Part shown: positions 34,444-41,762 of the stretch, in pieces
How the letters are laid out: each line of letters begins with the position of its first letter
How positions within the stretch are numbered: position 1 is the first letter of the stretch
NCBI GenBank assembly: GCA_964388455.1
Contig: CAYMAN010000006.1
Span: 1 to 64,000 of the forward strand
Length of the DNA: 64,000 nt
Direction of reading: 5' to 3'
From: JBBRWO01 sp964388455
Lineage (GTDB): Bacteria; Actinomycetota; Coriobacteriia; Anaerosomatales; JAAXUF01
Notes under the pieces: model-generated
The model's input: the letters and a program-made list of their open reading frames with translations, nothing else
Database searches by the model: none
Told to the model about the DNA's origin: nothing
Made by a program: the position numbers and the translations under genes

Positions 34444-34682
34444 ACCGGACCGTCGAATGGGCTCAGTGGAAATCGCGTCGTCAGGAGAACATGCGCGACG
34501 CTGCACAACTCGCTGGTCGCCTTTCGACGTCGCGTCGCGCCGGCTCGAGCCGCAAGCGCAGCCCCGAGGACACCGATATGCTCACGCACATGGCGCTGGT
34601 CGAAGTCGCGCGCCGAAAAGGCGAGGGACGGCTCGTGGTTCTCGGCCCGCGCGAGTATGAACTGCACCTTCGGGCGAGGTAG
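34440..34682 (+). CDS. 80-residue basic protein, partner of the HTH-nucleotidyltransferase
   Basis: This small protein is of no family I recognise. It is rich in Arg and Ser (S-R-R-Q-E-N-M-R-D-A-A, S-R-R-A-G-S-S-R-K-R-S), with a predicted helix at about residues 46-60 (D-T-D-M-L-T-H-M-A-L-V-E-V-A-R-R-K) and a closing strand G-R-L-V-V-L-G-P-R-E-Y. The ATG overlaps the upstream stop (ATGA), so it is translated together with that protein and is best read as its partner. It may bind nucleic acid or the partner protein; this is inference from composition. Confidence 0.7.
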   Translation: MNRTVEWAQWKSRRQENMRDAAQLAGRLSTSRRAGSSRKRSPEDTDMLTHMALVEVARRKGEGRLVVLGPREYELHLRAR

Positions 34683-34725
34683 CGTCTCTTCACGGTCGGG
34701 TGGGCGTGGCCGGCCTCGGTTCCGC

Positions 34726-34731
34726 TACAAT
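34726..34731 (+). promoter_or_regulatory. TACAAT, candidate -10 upstream of purH
   Basis: TACAAT lies 79 bases before the purH ATG, almost the same distance as the identical hexamer before purC (80 bases). Confidence 0.38.
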
Positions 34732-34809
34732 GTGCGCACCGACACGTATGTTTCAGCAAGCGTATTCACTTCGAGGAATCGTCAGCCACATCGCCAGGGG
34801 GTAGCTTCC

Positions 34810-36372
34810 ATGTCGCAGGTCGCCATCAAGCGCGCGCTCGTGTCCGTGACCGACAAGTCCGGCGTGGTGGAGTTCTGCCGCGCGCTGGTCGACGAGTTCG
34901 GCGTCGAGATCGTCTCGACCGGCGGCACCGCCAAGGCGCTCGCTGACGCCGGTGTGCCCGTGCGGCCCATCGACGACCTCACCGGTTTCCCCGAGATGAT
35001 GGACGGCCGCGTCAAGACGCTTCACCCGCGCGTCCACGGTGGCCTTCTGGCTCGCCGAGATACCCCCTCGCACATGGCGACCGCCGAGGAGCACGGCATC
35101 GGCATGATCGACCTGGTGTGCGTCAACCTCTACGCCTTCGAGGCGACCATCGCCAAGGAAGGCGTGACCGAGGCCGACGCGATCGAGAACATCGACATCG
35201 GCGGGCCCAGCATGCTGCGCAGCGCCGCCAAGAACTTCGCGAGCGTCACCGTGGTCACCGAGCCCGCCCTCTACGACGACATCCTCGCCGAGATGCGCAC
35301 CAACTCAGGAGCCACCACGCTGGAGACCCGTCGCGCCTGCGCCACCGCCGTCTTCGCTAAGACCAGCGCGTACGACTCGGCGATATGGATGTACCTCTCG
35401 GGATACAAGCAGACGATGTTCCCCGAGGAGGCGCGCTTCCGCCTCGAGAAGGTCCAGGACCTGCGCTACGGCGAGAACCCGCATCAGGGCGCCGCGTTCT
35501 ACCGCTTCATCGACGCCAAGGACAACACGCTCGCACGCGCCGAGCAGCTCCAGGGCAAGGAACTCAGCTACAACAACATCCTCGACACCGACGCCTGCTG
35601 GACCGCCGTGCGCGAATTCACGGAGAAGCCAGCGGTCGTCATCGTGAAGCACACCAACCCCTGCGGCACGGCGATCGCCGACGACCTCACCGAGGCGTAC
35701 AAGCTCGCGCAGGCCGCCGACCCCATCTCCGCATTCGGCGGCGTCATGGCGTTCAACCGCGAGGTCCCCGCGAGCCTCATCGAGGCCATCTACGAGCGCG
35801 GCCAGTTCGTCGAGGTCATGATCGCGCCGGAGTTCGAGCCCGGCGCGCTGGAGCTGCTCGCAAGCAAGCCCAACATCCGCGTGCTGCGCACCGGCGGCAT
35901 CCGCCCCGTGGGCGGCCACTACGAGTCCCGCGCGGTAGAGGGCGGCATGCTGATCCAGGCGTCCGACACCATCGCCGAGGACCCCGCCGCCTTCACCGTC
36001 CCCACCAAGCGCCAGCCCACGCCTGAAGAGCTCGAGCAGCTGCTCTTCGCCTGGAAGGTCGCCAAGAGCGTGAAGTCCAACGCCATCCTGCTCGCCAAGG
36101 GCTTCGTGAGCGTGGGCGTGGGCGCCGGCCAGATGAACCGCGTCAACTCCGCGCGCATCGCGTGTGAGCAGGCCGGCGAGAATGCGAAGGGAGCCGTCGC
36201 CGCGAGCGATGCGTTCATGCCGTTCCCGGACTCGCTCGAGGTCTGCGCCGCCGCCGGCGTCACCGCGGTCATCCAGCCCGGGGGCTCCATGCGCGACGCC
36301 GAGTGCATCGAGGCCGCCGACCGTCTGGGCGTCGCGATGGTCTTCACCGGTCACCGCCACTTCCGCCACTAA
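34810..36372 (+). CDS. purH: Bifunctional AICAR transformylase/IMP cyclohydrolase PurH
   Basis: PurH performs the last two steps to IMP. The 520 residues have the IMP cyclohydrolase domain first (A-L-V-S-V-T-D-K-S-G, S-T-G-G-T-A-K-A-L, M-D-G-R-V-K-T-L-H-P-R-V-H-G-G-L-L). The transformylase follows, with L-R-Y-G-E-N-P-H-Q-G-A, the catalytic K-H-T-N-P-C-G, F-G-G-V, and A-I-Q/V-I-Q-P-G-G-S-M-R-D near the end. The ATG at 34810 has CAGGGGG upstream and the usual family start. It closes the purine run in this window; purB, purD, purE, purK and purA are not here. Confidence 0.97.
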   Translation: MSQVAIKRALVSVTDKSGVVEFCRALVDEFGVEIVSTGGTAKALADAGVPVRPIDDLTGFPEMMDGRVKTLHPRVHGGLLARRDTPSHMATAEEHGIGMIDLVCVNLYAFEATIAKEGVTEADAIENIDIGGPSMLRSAAKNFASVTVVTEPALYDDILAEMRTNSGATTLETRRACATAVFAKTSAYDSAIWMYLSGYKQTMFPEEARFRLEKVQDLRYGENPHQGAAFYRFIDAKDNTLARAEQLQGKELSYNNILDTDACWTAVREFTEKPAVVIVKHTNPCGTAIADDLTEAYKLAQAADPISAFGGVMAFNREVPASLIEAIYERGQFVEVMIAPEFEPGALELLASKPNIRVLRTGGIRPVGGHYESRAVEGGMLIQASDTIAEDPAAFTVPTKRQPTPEELEQLLFAWKVAKSVKSNAILLAKGFVSVGVGAGQMNRVNSARIACEQAGENAKGAVAASDAFMPFPDSLEVCAAAGVTAVIQPGGSMRDAECIEAADRLGVAMVFTGHRHFRH

Positions 36373-36416
36373 TCCCCGCGCGGCGCACGCGTCGCGACAC
36401 CGAAAGGCTCACGCAC

Positions 36417-36935
36417 ATGCGCATGAACGACTTCGACTGGGAGGGCTTCCGCGCCCTCGTCGGCAGGCTGGACTCGCTTCTGACGACGCCACCCGCAGAT
36501 CCCGACACTTTCGCCGAGGATTGTCGCCGCACGCTCACATTCCTCTACACGGCGGGCGTCTCGATGCCCACTGCGGGCGACATCTTCGAGGAGGCCGGCG
36601 GTGACGCGTTCTGGGAGCGCGCCATGGCATCTGTCGCGACGACACTCGACCCCGCCGAGACCGAAGAGCGCATCACTGACCTCGCCGAGAAGATCGGCGC
36701 ATCGGTCGACGCGCTCCAGCCCGATGAGGTCGACGAGGATACCGATGAGGAGATGTTGCTCGCGGCTTCCAACCTCTGGGAGGTCCACCTGAGCCTCTCG
36801 GTCGGCGCCACACACTACGACGCCAAGCGCAGCAACGAGGCGGCGTGGGAGTGGTCGTTCGGCTTCGACGACTGGGGTGGGCAGGCACTTCTCGCGCTCA
36901 CCGGCCTGCACGACGTCTTGTGGGGCGTCAGGTAG
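36417..36935 (+). CDS. DUF5063-like protein
   Basis: This 172-residue soluble protein has no known activity. The N-terminal half is helical (F-D-W-E-G-F-R-A-L-V-G-R-L-D-S-L-L). The C-terminal part, with S-N-E-A-A-W-E-W-S-F-G-F-D-D-W-G-G-Q-A-L-L-A-L-T-G-L-H, matches the W-E-W...W-G...A-L-x-x-L-H pattern I associate with DUF5063. The start may be the ATG at 36417 or the one at 36423; GAAAGG lies before both. It is 44 bases after purH and probably read through from it. Confidence 0.72.
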   Translation: MRMNDFDWEGFRALVGRLDSLLTTPPADPDTFAEDCRRTLTFLYTAGVSMPTAGDIFEEAGGDAFWERAMASVATTLDPAETEERITDLAEKIGASVDALQPDEVDEDTDEEMLLAASNLWEVHLSLSVGATHYDAKRSNEAAWEWSFGFDDWGGQALLALTGLHDVLWGVR

Positions 36936-37007
36936 GGCAGGCGGTCACTGCACGAGCGCGTGTACCGGGCGCGAGGCGTAGACTAGGTACGTGGAGGGGG
37001 GTCTCCA

Positions 37008-37640
37008 GTGGAAACCGAACGGAATCTTACTGAATCGCCCGGGACGCCGCAGGGAGGTGTGCCGCTGCGTGCCGTCATCGTCGGTGCATCGGCGGGTGGC
37101 CCCGGACAGGTTCAGGCGCTGCTCGGGCAACTACCGGCCGACTTCCCTGTGCCCATCGCGGTGTGCCAGCACATGACCGCCGGAGCGACGGAGCTTTGGG
37201 CCGAGCGACTCGATGAATGCACGCCGTTCCGAGTGGTCGAAGCGTCCCCCGGAGCCAAGTTCGAGGCCGGCACGGTCTACGTCGCACCGAGCGGCAAGCA
37301 CATGCGACTCCTGGGTCCCGCTGGCAATCCGCGGATCTCGCTGCTGCCCGACTTCGCCGACGCGATCCACGTGCCGTCGATCGATTTCCTGATGTCGTCG
37401 GCCGTGGATGTCTTCGGGAGTCGAGTGCTGGGCGTGATTCTGACGGGACTGGGATCGGATGGCGCTCTCGGCATGCTCTCGATTCGCCGAGCAGGTGGAC
37501 CGACGATCTGTGAATCCGTGGACTCGGCACCGTTCTCGAGCATGCCGCTCGCAGCCACCGCGCTTGGGGCCGCTAGCGAGCACGTTCACCTCAAGCAGAT
37601 GGGCGCAGTCATCGAAGCACGGGTCGCAGGCGCGCTCTGA
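37008..37640 (+). CDS. Stand-alone CheB-type methylesterase
   Basis: This 210-residue protein consists of the CheB catalytic domain only. The triad is S29 in G-A-S-A-G-G-P, H55 in C-Q-H-M, and D151 in G-L-G-S-D-G-A. The spacings of 26 and 96 residues equal those in CheB of enteric bacteria. The receiver domain that normally restrains CheB is absent, and no cheR, receptor or cheA gene is in the window. Proteins of this build may demethylate receptors constitutively, or act in CheB/CheR-like signalling outside chemotaxis. GTG at 37008 follows a very strong GGAGGGGGG. It converges on mscS. Confidence 0.9.
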   Translation: METERNLTESPGTPQGGVPLRAVIVGASAGGPGQVQALLGQLPADFPVPIAVCQHMTAGATELWAERLDECTPFRVVEASPGAKFEAGTVYVAPSGKHMRLLGPAGNPRISLLPDFADAIHVPSIDFLMSSAVDVFGSRVLGVILTGLGSDGALGMLSIRRAGGPTICESVDSAPFSSMPLAATALGAASEHVHLKQMGAVIEARVAGAL

Positions 37641-37647
37641 GGGCAGC

Positions 37648-38655
37648 CTAGCGCGCCGAGGCACCCTCGGCGAAGACGACGCCCGCTGCAGCCAACTCGC
37701 TGTGCAACGCGGTGACCAGGGCGTCCACCACGGGCAGCCTGTCTTGGTATCGGATGACTCGAATGGTCACCGAGCCCTGCACCCCCTGCGGCTGAAACAC
37801 CGTGAAGCGGCAGGTCGGCTCGAAGTCCACGATGGCGTTGGGCTGCGAGTCGCGCACATCGGTCGCGACCTTCTCGGCGACGGACTTGGCGAGGGCGAGG
37901 TCCGAACCGTATGCGACGGTGAAGGGAACGACCGCGGTGTGCTCCTCGTCGGCTGCTGTGTAGTTGATCATGAGAGCTTTGGCGATGAGCGAGTTGGGGA
38001 CGATTATCTGGTCGCCGGACGGTGAGTTGAGAGTGGTGTTTCGCCAGGTCACGTCGTACGCGGTGCCCTCTTCGCCGGTTCCGAGCCTGAGATAGTCGCC
38101 AGGCTGCACCTGTCGTGACAGCGTGATCTGCAGGCCGCTGAAGAAGTTGGCGAGTGTGTCCTGCAGGCCGAGCGACACCGCCAGACCGACCACGCCCAGA
38201 GATGCCATCAATGGCCCGATCCTCACGCCCAGAACCCCGAGTGTGACCGTGAGCCCGAGCGCCCAGATCACCAGCCGCGCCAGATTCACGAAGATGGTGC
38301 CCGATGGCGCCGTGACACTGTCCTGACCGAGGTACACGCGGATGAGCCAGCCGGCCAGGCGAGCTGCAAAGACCGTGACCGAGAGAACGGCGAGTACGCG
38401 GATGCCCGTGTCTATGTGCGAGACGACTTCACTGCCGAGGAATGCGAAGGGGGATGTACCCCAGAGCGCGATCAGCACCGCCCACACCTCAGGCTGCCCG
38501 CGGAGGGCACCGGCCATCGCCCGGCGGACGTGATGGCCGGACCCGGCGTCGTGACGTAGGCTCCACACCATCACGCCGTCGATCGCGAAGCCGACCAGCA
38601 GCCCGCCGACGATCACGACGAACGCGTAGAACCACTCGCCAAACAGCTCGCTCAT
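37648..38655 (-). CDS. MscS-family mechanosensitive channel
   Basis: This is a 335-residue small-conductance channel. Four to five hydrophobic helices occupy residues 10-150. The pore helix and beta entry read M-A-S-L-G-V-V-G-L-A-V-S-L-G-L-Q-D-T-L-A-N-F-F-S-G-L, the MscS signature. The soluble beta domain has G-D-Y-L-R-L-G, and the sequence then reads V-T-W-R-N-T-T-L-N-S-P-S-G-D-Q-I-I-V-P-N-S-L-I. The start has AGGAGG 8 bases upstream on the minus strand. Together with MscL at 6684 the genome has both common osmotic release channels. Confidence 0.94.
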   Translation of the reverse strand: MSELFGEWFYAFVVIVGGLLVGFAIDGVMVWSLRHDAGSGHHVRRAMAGALRGQPEVWAVLIALWGTSPFAFLGSEVVSHIDTGIRVLAVLSVTVFAARLAGWLIRVYLGQDSVTAPSGTIFVNLARLVIWALGLTVTLGVLGVRIGPLMASLGVVGLAVSLGLQDTLANFFSGLQITLSRQVQPGDYLRLGTGEEGTAYDVTWRNTTLNSPSGDQIIVPNSLIAKALMINYTAADEEHTAVVPFTVAYGSDLALAKSVAEKVATDVRDSQPNAIVDFEPTCRFTVFQPQGVQGSVTIRVIRYQDRLPVVDALVTALHSELAAAGVVFAEGASAR

Positions 38656-38743
38656 CGGGTGTATCCTCCTTGGTAGACGGCGTTCATGGTACCAGAGGGG
38701 GCGCCCTCAGCAGGCCCCGGCGGAGCGTCAGGAAATGGCTGGT

Positions 38744-38771
38744 TTGACCCGTTCCCAGCCAGCGGCTAGAC
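38744..38771 (+). promoter_or_regulatory. Promoter of the tRNA pair
   Basis: TTGACC (38744-38749) and TAGACT (38766-38771) are separated by 16 bases and lie 40 bases before tRNA-Lys. This is the best-formed sigma-70-type promoter in the window. Confidence 0.65.
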
Positions 38772-38811
38772 TATCGCGTGCCCTGCGGCAGCGTGCGCAG
38801 CGGCTGTGTTC

Positions 38812-38887
38812 GGGCCGTTAGCTCAGTTGGTAGAGCAGGGGACTTTTAATCCCAAGGTCCCGGGTTCGAGCCCCGGGCGGCCCACCA
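38812..38887 (+). tRNA. tRNA-Lys (anticodon TTT)
   Basis: The 76-nucleotide cloverleaf has acceptor stem GGGCCGT/GCGGCCC, D-arm with AGCTCAGTTGGTAGAGC, anticodon loop CTTTTAA with TTT at 38845-38847, T-arm GGTTCGAGCC, discriminator A and an encoded CCA. The bottom pair of the anticodon stem is a G-A mismatch. Confidence 0.96.
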
Positions 38888-38898
38888 GTAGTTAATAC

Positions 38899-38974
38899 GC
38901 CCCCATCGTCTAGTGGCCAAGGACTCCGCCCTTTCAAGGCGGCAACAGGGATTCGAATTCCCTTGGGGGCACCA
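38899..38974 (+). tRNA. tRNA-Glu (anticodon TTC)
   Basis: The 76-nucleotide cloverleaf has acceptor stem GCCCCCA/TGGGGGC, anticodon loop CTTTCAA with anticodon TTC, T-loop ATTCGAATT and an encoded ACCA end. It lies 11 bases after tRNA-Lys and is co-transcribed with it. An integrase gene 364 bases downstream points to this 3' end as a possible attachment site. Confidence 0.96.
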
Positions 38975-38982
38975 GATTCTAT

Positions 38983-39014
38983 GTAGACCCGTCTGTGGAA
39001 ACAGGCGGGTCTAC
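38983..39014 (+). terminator. GNRA-capped 14-pair hairpin after the tRNA pair
   Basis: GTAGACCCGTCTGT (38983-38996) and ACAGGCGGGTCTAC (39001-39014) pair over 14 positions (one T-G) around a GGAA tetraloop, 8 bases after tRNA-Glu. It is well placed to end the tRNA transcript, though no T-tract follows. Confidence 0.7.
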
Positions 39015-39159
39015 CTGCGTCTGGGCGAAGATGGGCACAAAGCTGGGCCGGAAGTAGCCAGGACAAGTGTGCCCATGTCGTGCCTTCGGATCGAGTCGGG
39101 GCGCGTAATGGGGTTTTGATAGCCCCTAAAGGGCGGCGAGCGTCTTCCAAGCACGAGGT

Positions 39160-39221
39160 CATTCTCAAAACCACCCCATCGTCCAACGGCCCTGAGAATG
39201 GGGGTGCCCTGCGTAGCACCC
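39160..39221. other. Gene-free stretch between tRNA-Glu and integrase, with two stems
   Basis: The interval 39015-39338 has no supportable gene. It holds CATTCTCA (39160-39167) paired with TGAGAATG (39193-39200), and GGGTGC (39202-39207) paired with GCACCC (39216-39221). These could end the leftward integrase transcript or belong to an attachment region. I saw no second copy of the tRNA-Glu end here. Confidence 0.4.
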
Positions 39222-39338
39222 GCCTTGGACCAATCCGGCGCATCGCGTGTGGGCGCGAGATAGTCAACGAGCCCACCCTCCGATGCGAGGATGAGCCCGG
39301 TTTGTGGTGCGCCGCGACGTGGGGCCGTATGCCGATCT

Positions 39339-40508
39339 TCAGCCGAGCAGTGCGGCCTCGATAGCATCGGCCGCCTCGCGCTGCTGTCCGGGCAACACGT
39401 GGGCGTAGACCTGCAACGTGAACGCGACTGTCGAGTGCCCGAGACGCTTGGAAACGACATGAGGCGGTGTGCCTGCCTTAAGCAGGATGGTCGCGTGTGC
39501 ATGCCGCAAGTCATGGAACCGGACTCCCTCAAGGCCGCATGTCCCGACCACGGTCCGAAACCGGCCCGAGGCGGTCGAGGGTCGGGTGGGCTTACCTGTC
39601 GGCGTGGCTAATACGAGGTCGAGATCTTTCCAGCCGCCACCGAGCGTCAACCGATGCTCGGTCTGGCGCTTTCGATGTGACCTGAGTTTGGCGGTCGTGG
39701 CTGCGCCCAAGTCGACGGATCGTCCGTGACCCGATTTCGGCTCCTTGAACGAGTACCACAGGGAGTCTCCCTGTCCGACCATGTGCTCGATAACCGTGCG
39801 GCGGACATGGGCCACTCCGGCGTCGAGATCGATGTCGCTCCATCGAAGGGCCAGCAGCTCCCCAAGGCGTGCACCGGTAGTCAACGCCAGGTAAGCGGGA
39901 AGCTCGGAAGGAGTATCTTCAAGGACCTTGAGCAGGGCGGTCGCCTCCTCTTCGGCGAGCACTCGCATCTCCGGACGGTTGACTCTGGGTGGCGAGGTGA
40001 ACCGCGCCGGGTTCTTCGAAAGCACCCCGATCTCCACAGCGCGCTCAAGCGCCATCTTGAGTGCCACGTGTCGATGGTGCACGGTGGTCGGCGAGAGGCG
40101 CGACTCCTTCTTCTGGCCGCGCTCTGTCGCCAAGCTGTGTGCGTAGAACTCATCGAGATGCTGGGGTGAGAGCTCCTGGAGTCTCATCGCGCCAAGCGCC
40201 GGGATCACGCTGCTTCGAAGCAGTGATGCGTAGCGCTCCCACGTGCGCTGAGAGACCTGCGAACGCTTCCAGGTGAGCCACGATTCGAGGTAGTCAGACA
40301 GCTTCTGGTCAGACCTGCCGACGTAGTCGCCCCGTGACCGCTCGGACACGAGATGGGCGCGCTTGGCCTTGGCTTCAGCAAGCGTGCCCCTGACCGTATG
40401 GCTCTCGCGCCGGCGTTTGCCCGCCGCCGTCTTGGGAAGTTCGATGAACACTCGGTAGTAGCCCGGGGCGACTTTCAAGATGCCGTCCGCTGAGGTGGTC
40501 TTCGCCAT
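39339..40508 (-). CDS. Tyrosine recombinase / phage-type integrase
   Basis: This 389-residue integrase has an N-terminal arm-binding region, a core-binding SAM-like domain (about 66-165, S-D-Y-L-E-S-W-L-T-W-K) and a full catalytic domain. The catalytic residues are R214 in T-G-A-R-L-G-E, H332-x-x-R335 in F-H-D-L-R-H, H358 in L-G-H, and the nucleophile Y368 in V-Y-A-H-V. All are intact, so it should be active. It reads towards the tRNA-Glu 3' end, the standard arrangement for elements integrated into tRNA genes. The partner attachment site was not found. Confidence 0.95.
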   Translation of the reverse strand: MAKTTSADGILKVAPGYYRVFIELPKTAAGKRRRESHTVRGTLAEAKAKRAHLVSERSRGDYVGRSDQKLSDYLESWLTWKRSQVSQRTWERYASLLRSSVIPALGAMRLQELSPQHLDEFYAHSLATERGQKKESRLSPTTVHHRHVALKMALERAVEIGVLSKNPARFTSPPRVNRPEMRVLAEEEATALLKVLEDTPSELPAYLALTTGARLGELLALRWSDIDLDAGVAHVRRTVIEHMVGQGDSLWYSFKEPKSGHGRSVDLGAATTAKLRSHRKRQTEHRLTLGGGWKDLDLVLATPTGKPTRPSTASGRFRTVVGTCGLEGVRFHDLRHAHATILLKAGTPPHVVSKRLGHSTVAFTLQVYAHVLPGQQREAADAIEAALLG

Positions 40509-40651
40509 AAGAGTGCTCCCTGTCGCTCGGCTCGCGCGTGCTCAAGTTACTGACGCGCGGTGTGGGAACACTACCTCTGGTTCGGGATGAAGCGAAGTGC
40601 TCCCGGCCGAACAGCGACGCAGGTTTCGGTTCGGACAGAAGCACAGACGCC

Positions 40652-41662
40652 CTAGTCGGACTTGCCGATTCTCTTGCGGCCCTTGCGGCGGTTTCGGCAG
40701 CGCACGGAGCAGTACCGAGCCGCGTCCAGTCGCGTAGTGAAGAGTCCCCCGCATAGTTCGCAGTACTTCACCATCCGGCCCTTTTCGGCCAGATCGCGAA
40801 ACGCCATGTAGGCAAGCGCGCTGATCAGTGAGCCGTGCGCCATCGAAGGAGAAAGCCCGTCTTCGGTGTAGAAGTAAGGGTTCGTGAGATCCAAGGCCAT
40901 GTTGAGTCTCGTGATGCCGGCGGCACTCGAGTCGGGATCAGACGTGTCCCAGGCACCCTTGATTGTCTCCGTCAGGAAGTGGGCCGCTATCGCGAACTCG
41001 CTGAGCGGCTCGGAGTACTCCTGCCAGAAGCGTTCGCTGAGTGGTGTGGGGTAATGGTAGTCCTCAGCGCTGCCGCTCTCGGCTGCATGCGGGAAGAACG
41101 GCCCCCAGGCCTCCGCGAGAGCGACACGCTCAAGCTCGCTCCCAAGGAACGACGTGCGCATCAGGGCGTGGGGTTCTTCAATCCCCGACGACCAGTACTG
41201 AGTGGGTACTATGTCGCCGACCACGACAGATATCTCGTCGTCAGGAACATTCTGAGGCGCGGACTGATTGACACGGCGACGCCAGCTCGCGCCGGAGCGT
41301 GTCAGGGTGTCTTGTTGGATCACTGCATTCCCGAACAGGACCCCTGCCGCCCAACGCGGGGCGAGCACCGCGTTTGTGCATGCATGCGGAAGTATGCCGA
41401 GCAGCCCGAAGTTGGTCGTCCACTCAATAAGTCGGCGGCGCGCAAGCTTCGTCAGAGGTTCTTCGGGGACACCGCTCGAGTAGCGGCGCGGAAGCTCGCC
41501 GGCCACTGCGCTCAACGATTCATAGGGTGCGCGCTTGTCTGCGTCGGGGCGTGCTGCGCGAAGTGGCTCGAGATCGAGGTCGTAAGTCTCAGGGGCATCG
41601 TCACCCACGATTGAAAGTGACCAGTCGACCAGCCGCGACGTACCTTTCCACCAATGTCCCAC
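40652..41662 (-). CDS. Protein with C-terminal CxxC zinc finger, unknown function
   Basis: This 336-residue protein has no family I recognise. The N-terminal 290 residues are mixed helix and strand without clear motifs. The C-terminus holds Y-C-E-L-C-G-G-L-F-T then R-Y-C-S-V-R-C-R-N-R-R-K-G-R-K-R, a CxxC...CxxxC zinc finger followed by a basic tail, as in CGNR-like and other DNA-binding proteins. It starts at a GTG with no visible Shine-Dalgarno. The gene is divergent from the ParB-methyltransferase gene, and the two may share a regulatory gap of 100 bases. It could be a regulator of the element. Confidence 0.7.
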   Translation of the reverse strand: MGHWWKGTSRLVDWSLSIVGDDAPETYDLDLEPLRAARPDADKRAPYESLSAVAGELPRRYSSGVPEEPLTKLARRRLIEWTTNFGLLGILPHACTNAVLAPRWAAGVLFGNAVIQQDTLTRSGASWRRRVNQSAPQNVPDDEISVVVGDIVPTQYWSSGIEEPHALMRTSFLGSELERVALAEAWGPFFPHAAESGSAEDYHYPTPLSERFWQEYSEPLSEFAIAAHFLTETIKGAWDTSDPDSSAAGITRLNMALDLTNPYFYTEDGLSPSMAHGSLISALAYMAFRDLAEKGRMVKYCELCGGLFTTRLDAARYCSVRCRNRRKGRKRIGKSD

Positions 41663-41762
41663 TAATTACCCCAGTTTCGCCCAATGTTCAGTGGTAAGAC
41701 TCTACCGCATGATGGGCTTGCGGCACAAAGAACCCAGTCGAAGACAGGACGGAGACAGCAGC

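Noticed and set aside
38818..39276. Minus-strand ORF across both tRNA genes
   Set aside because: It is a translation of tRNA and hairpin sequence; such tRNA-derived peptides are a well-known annotation artefact.
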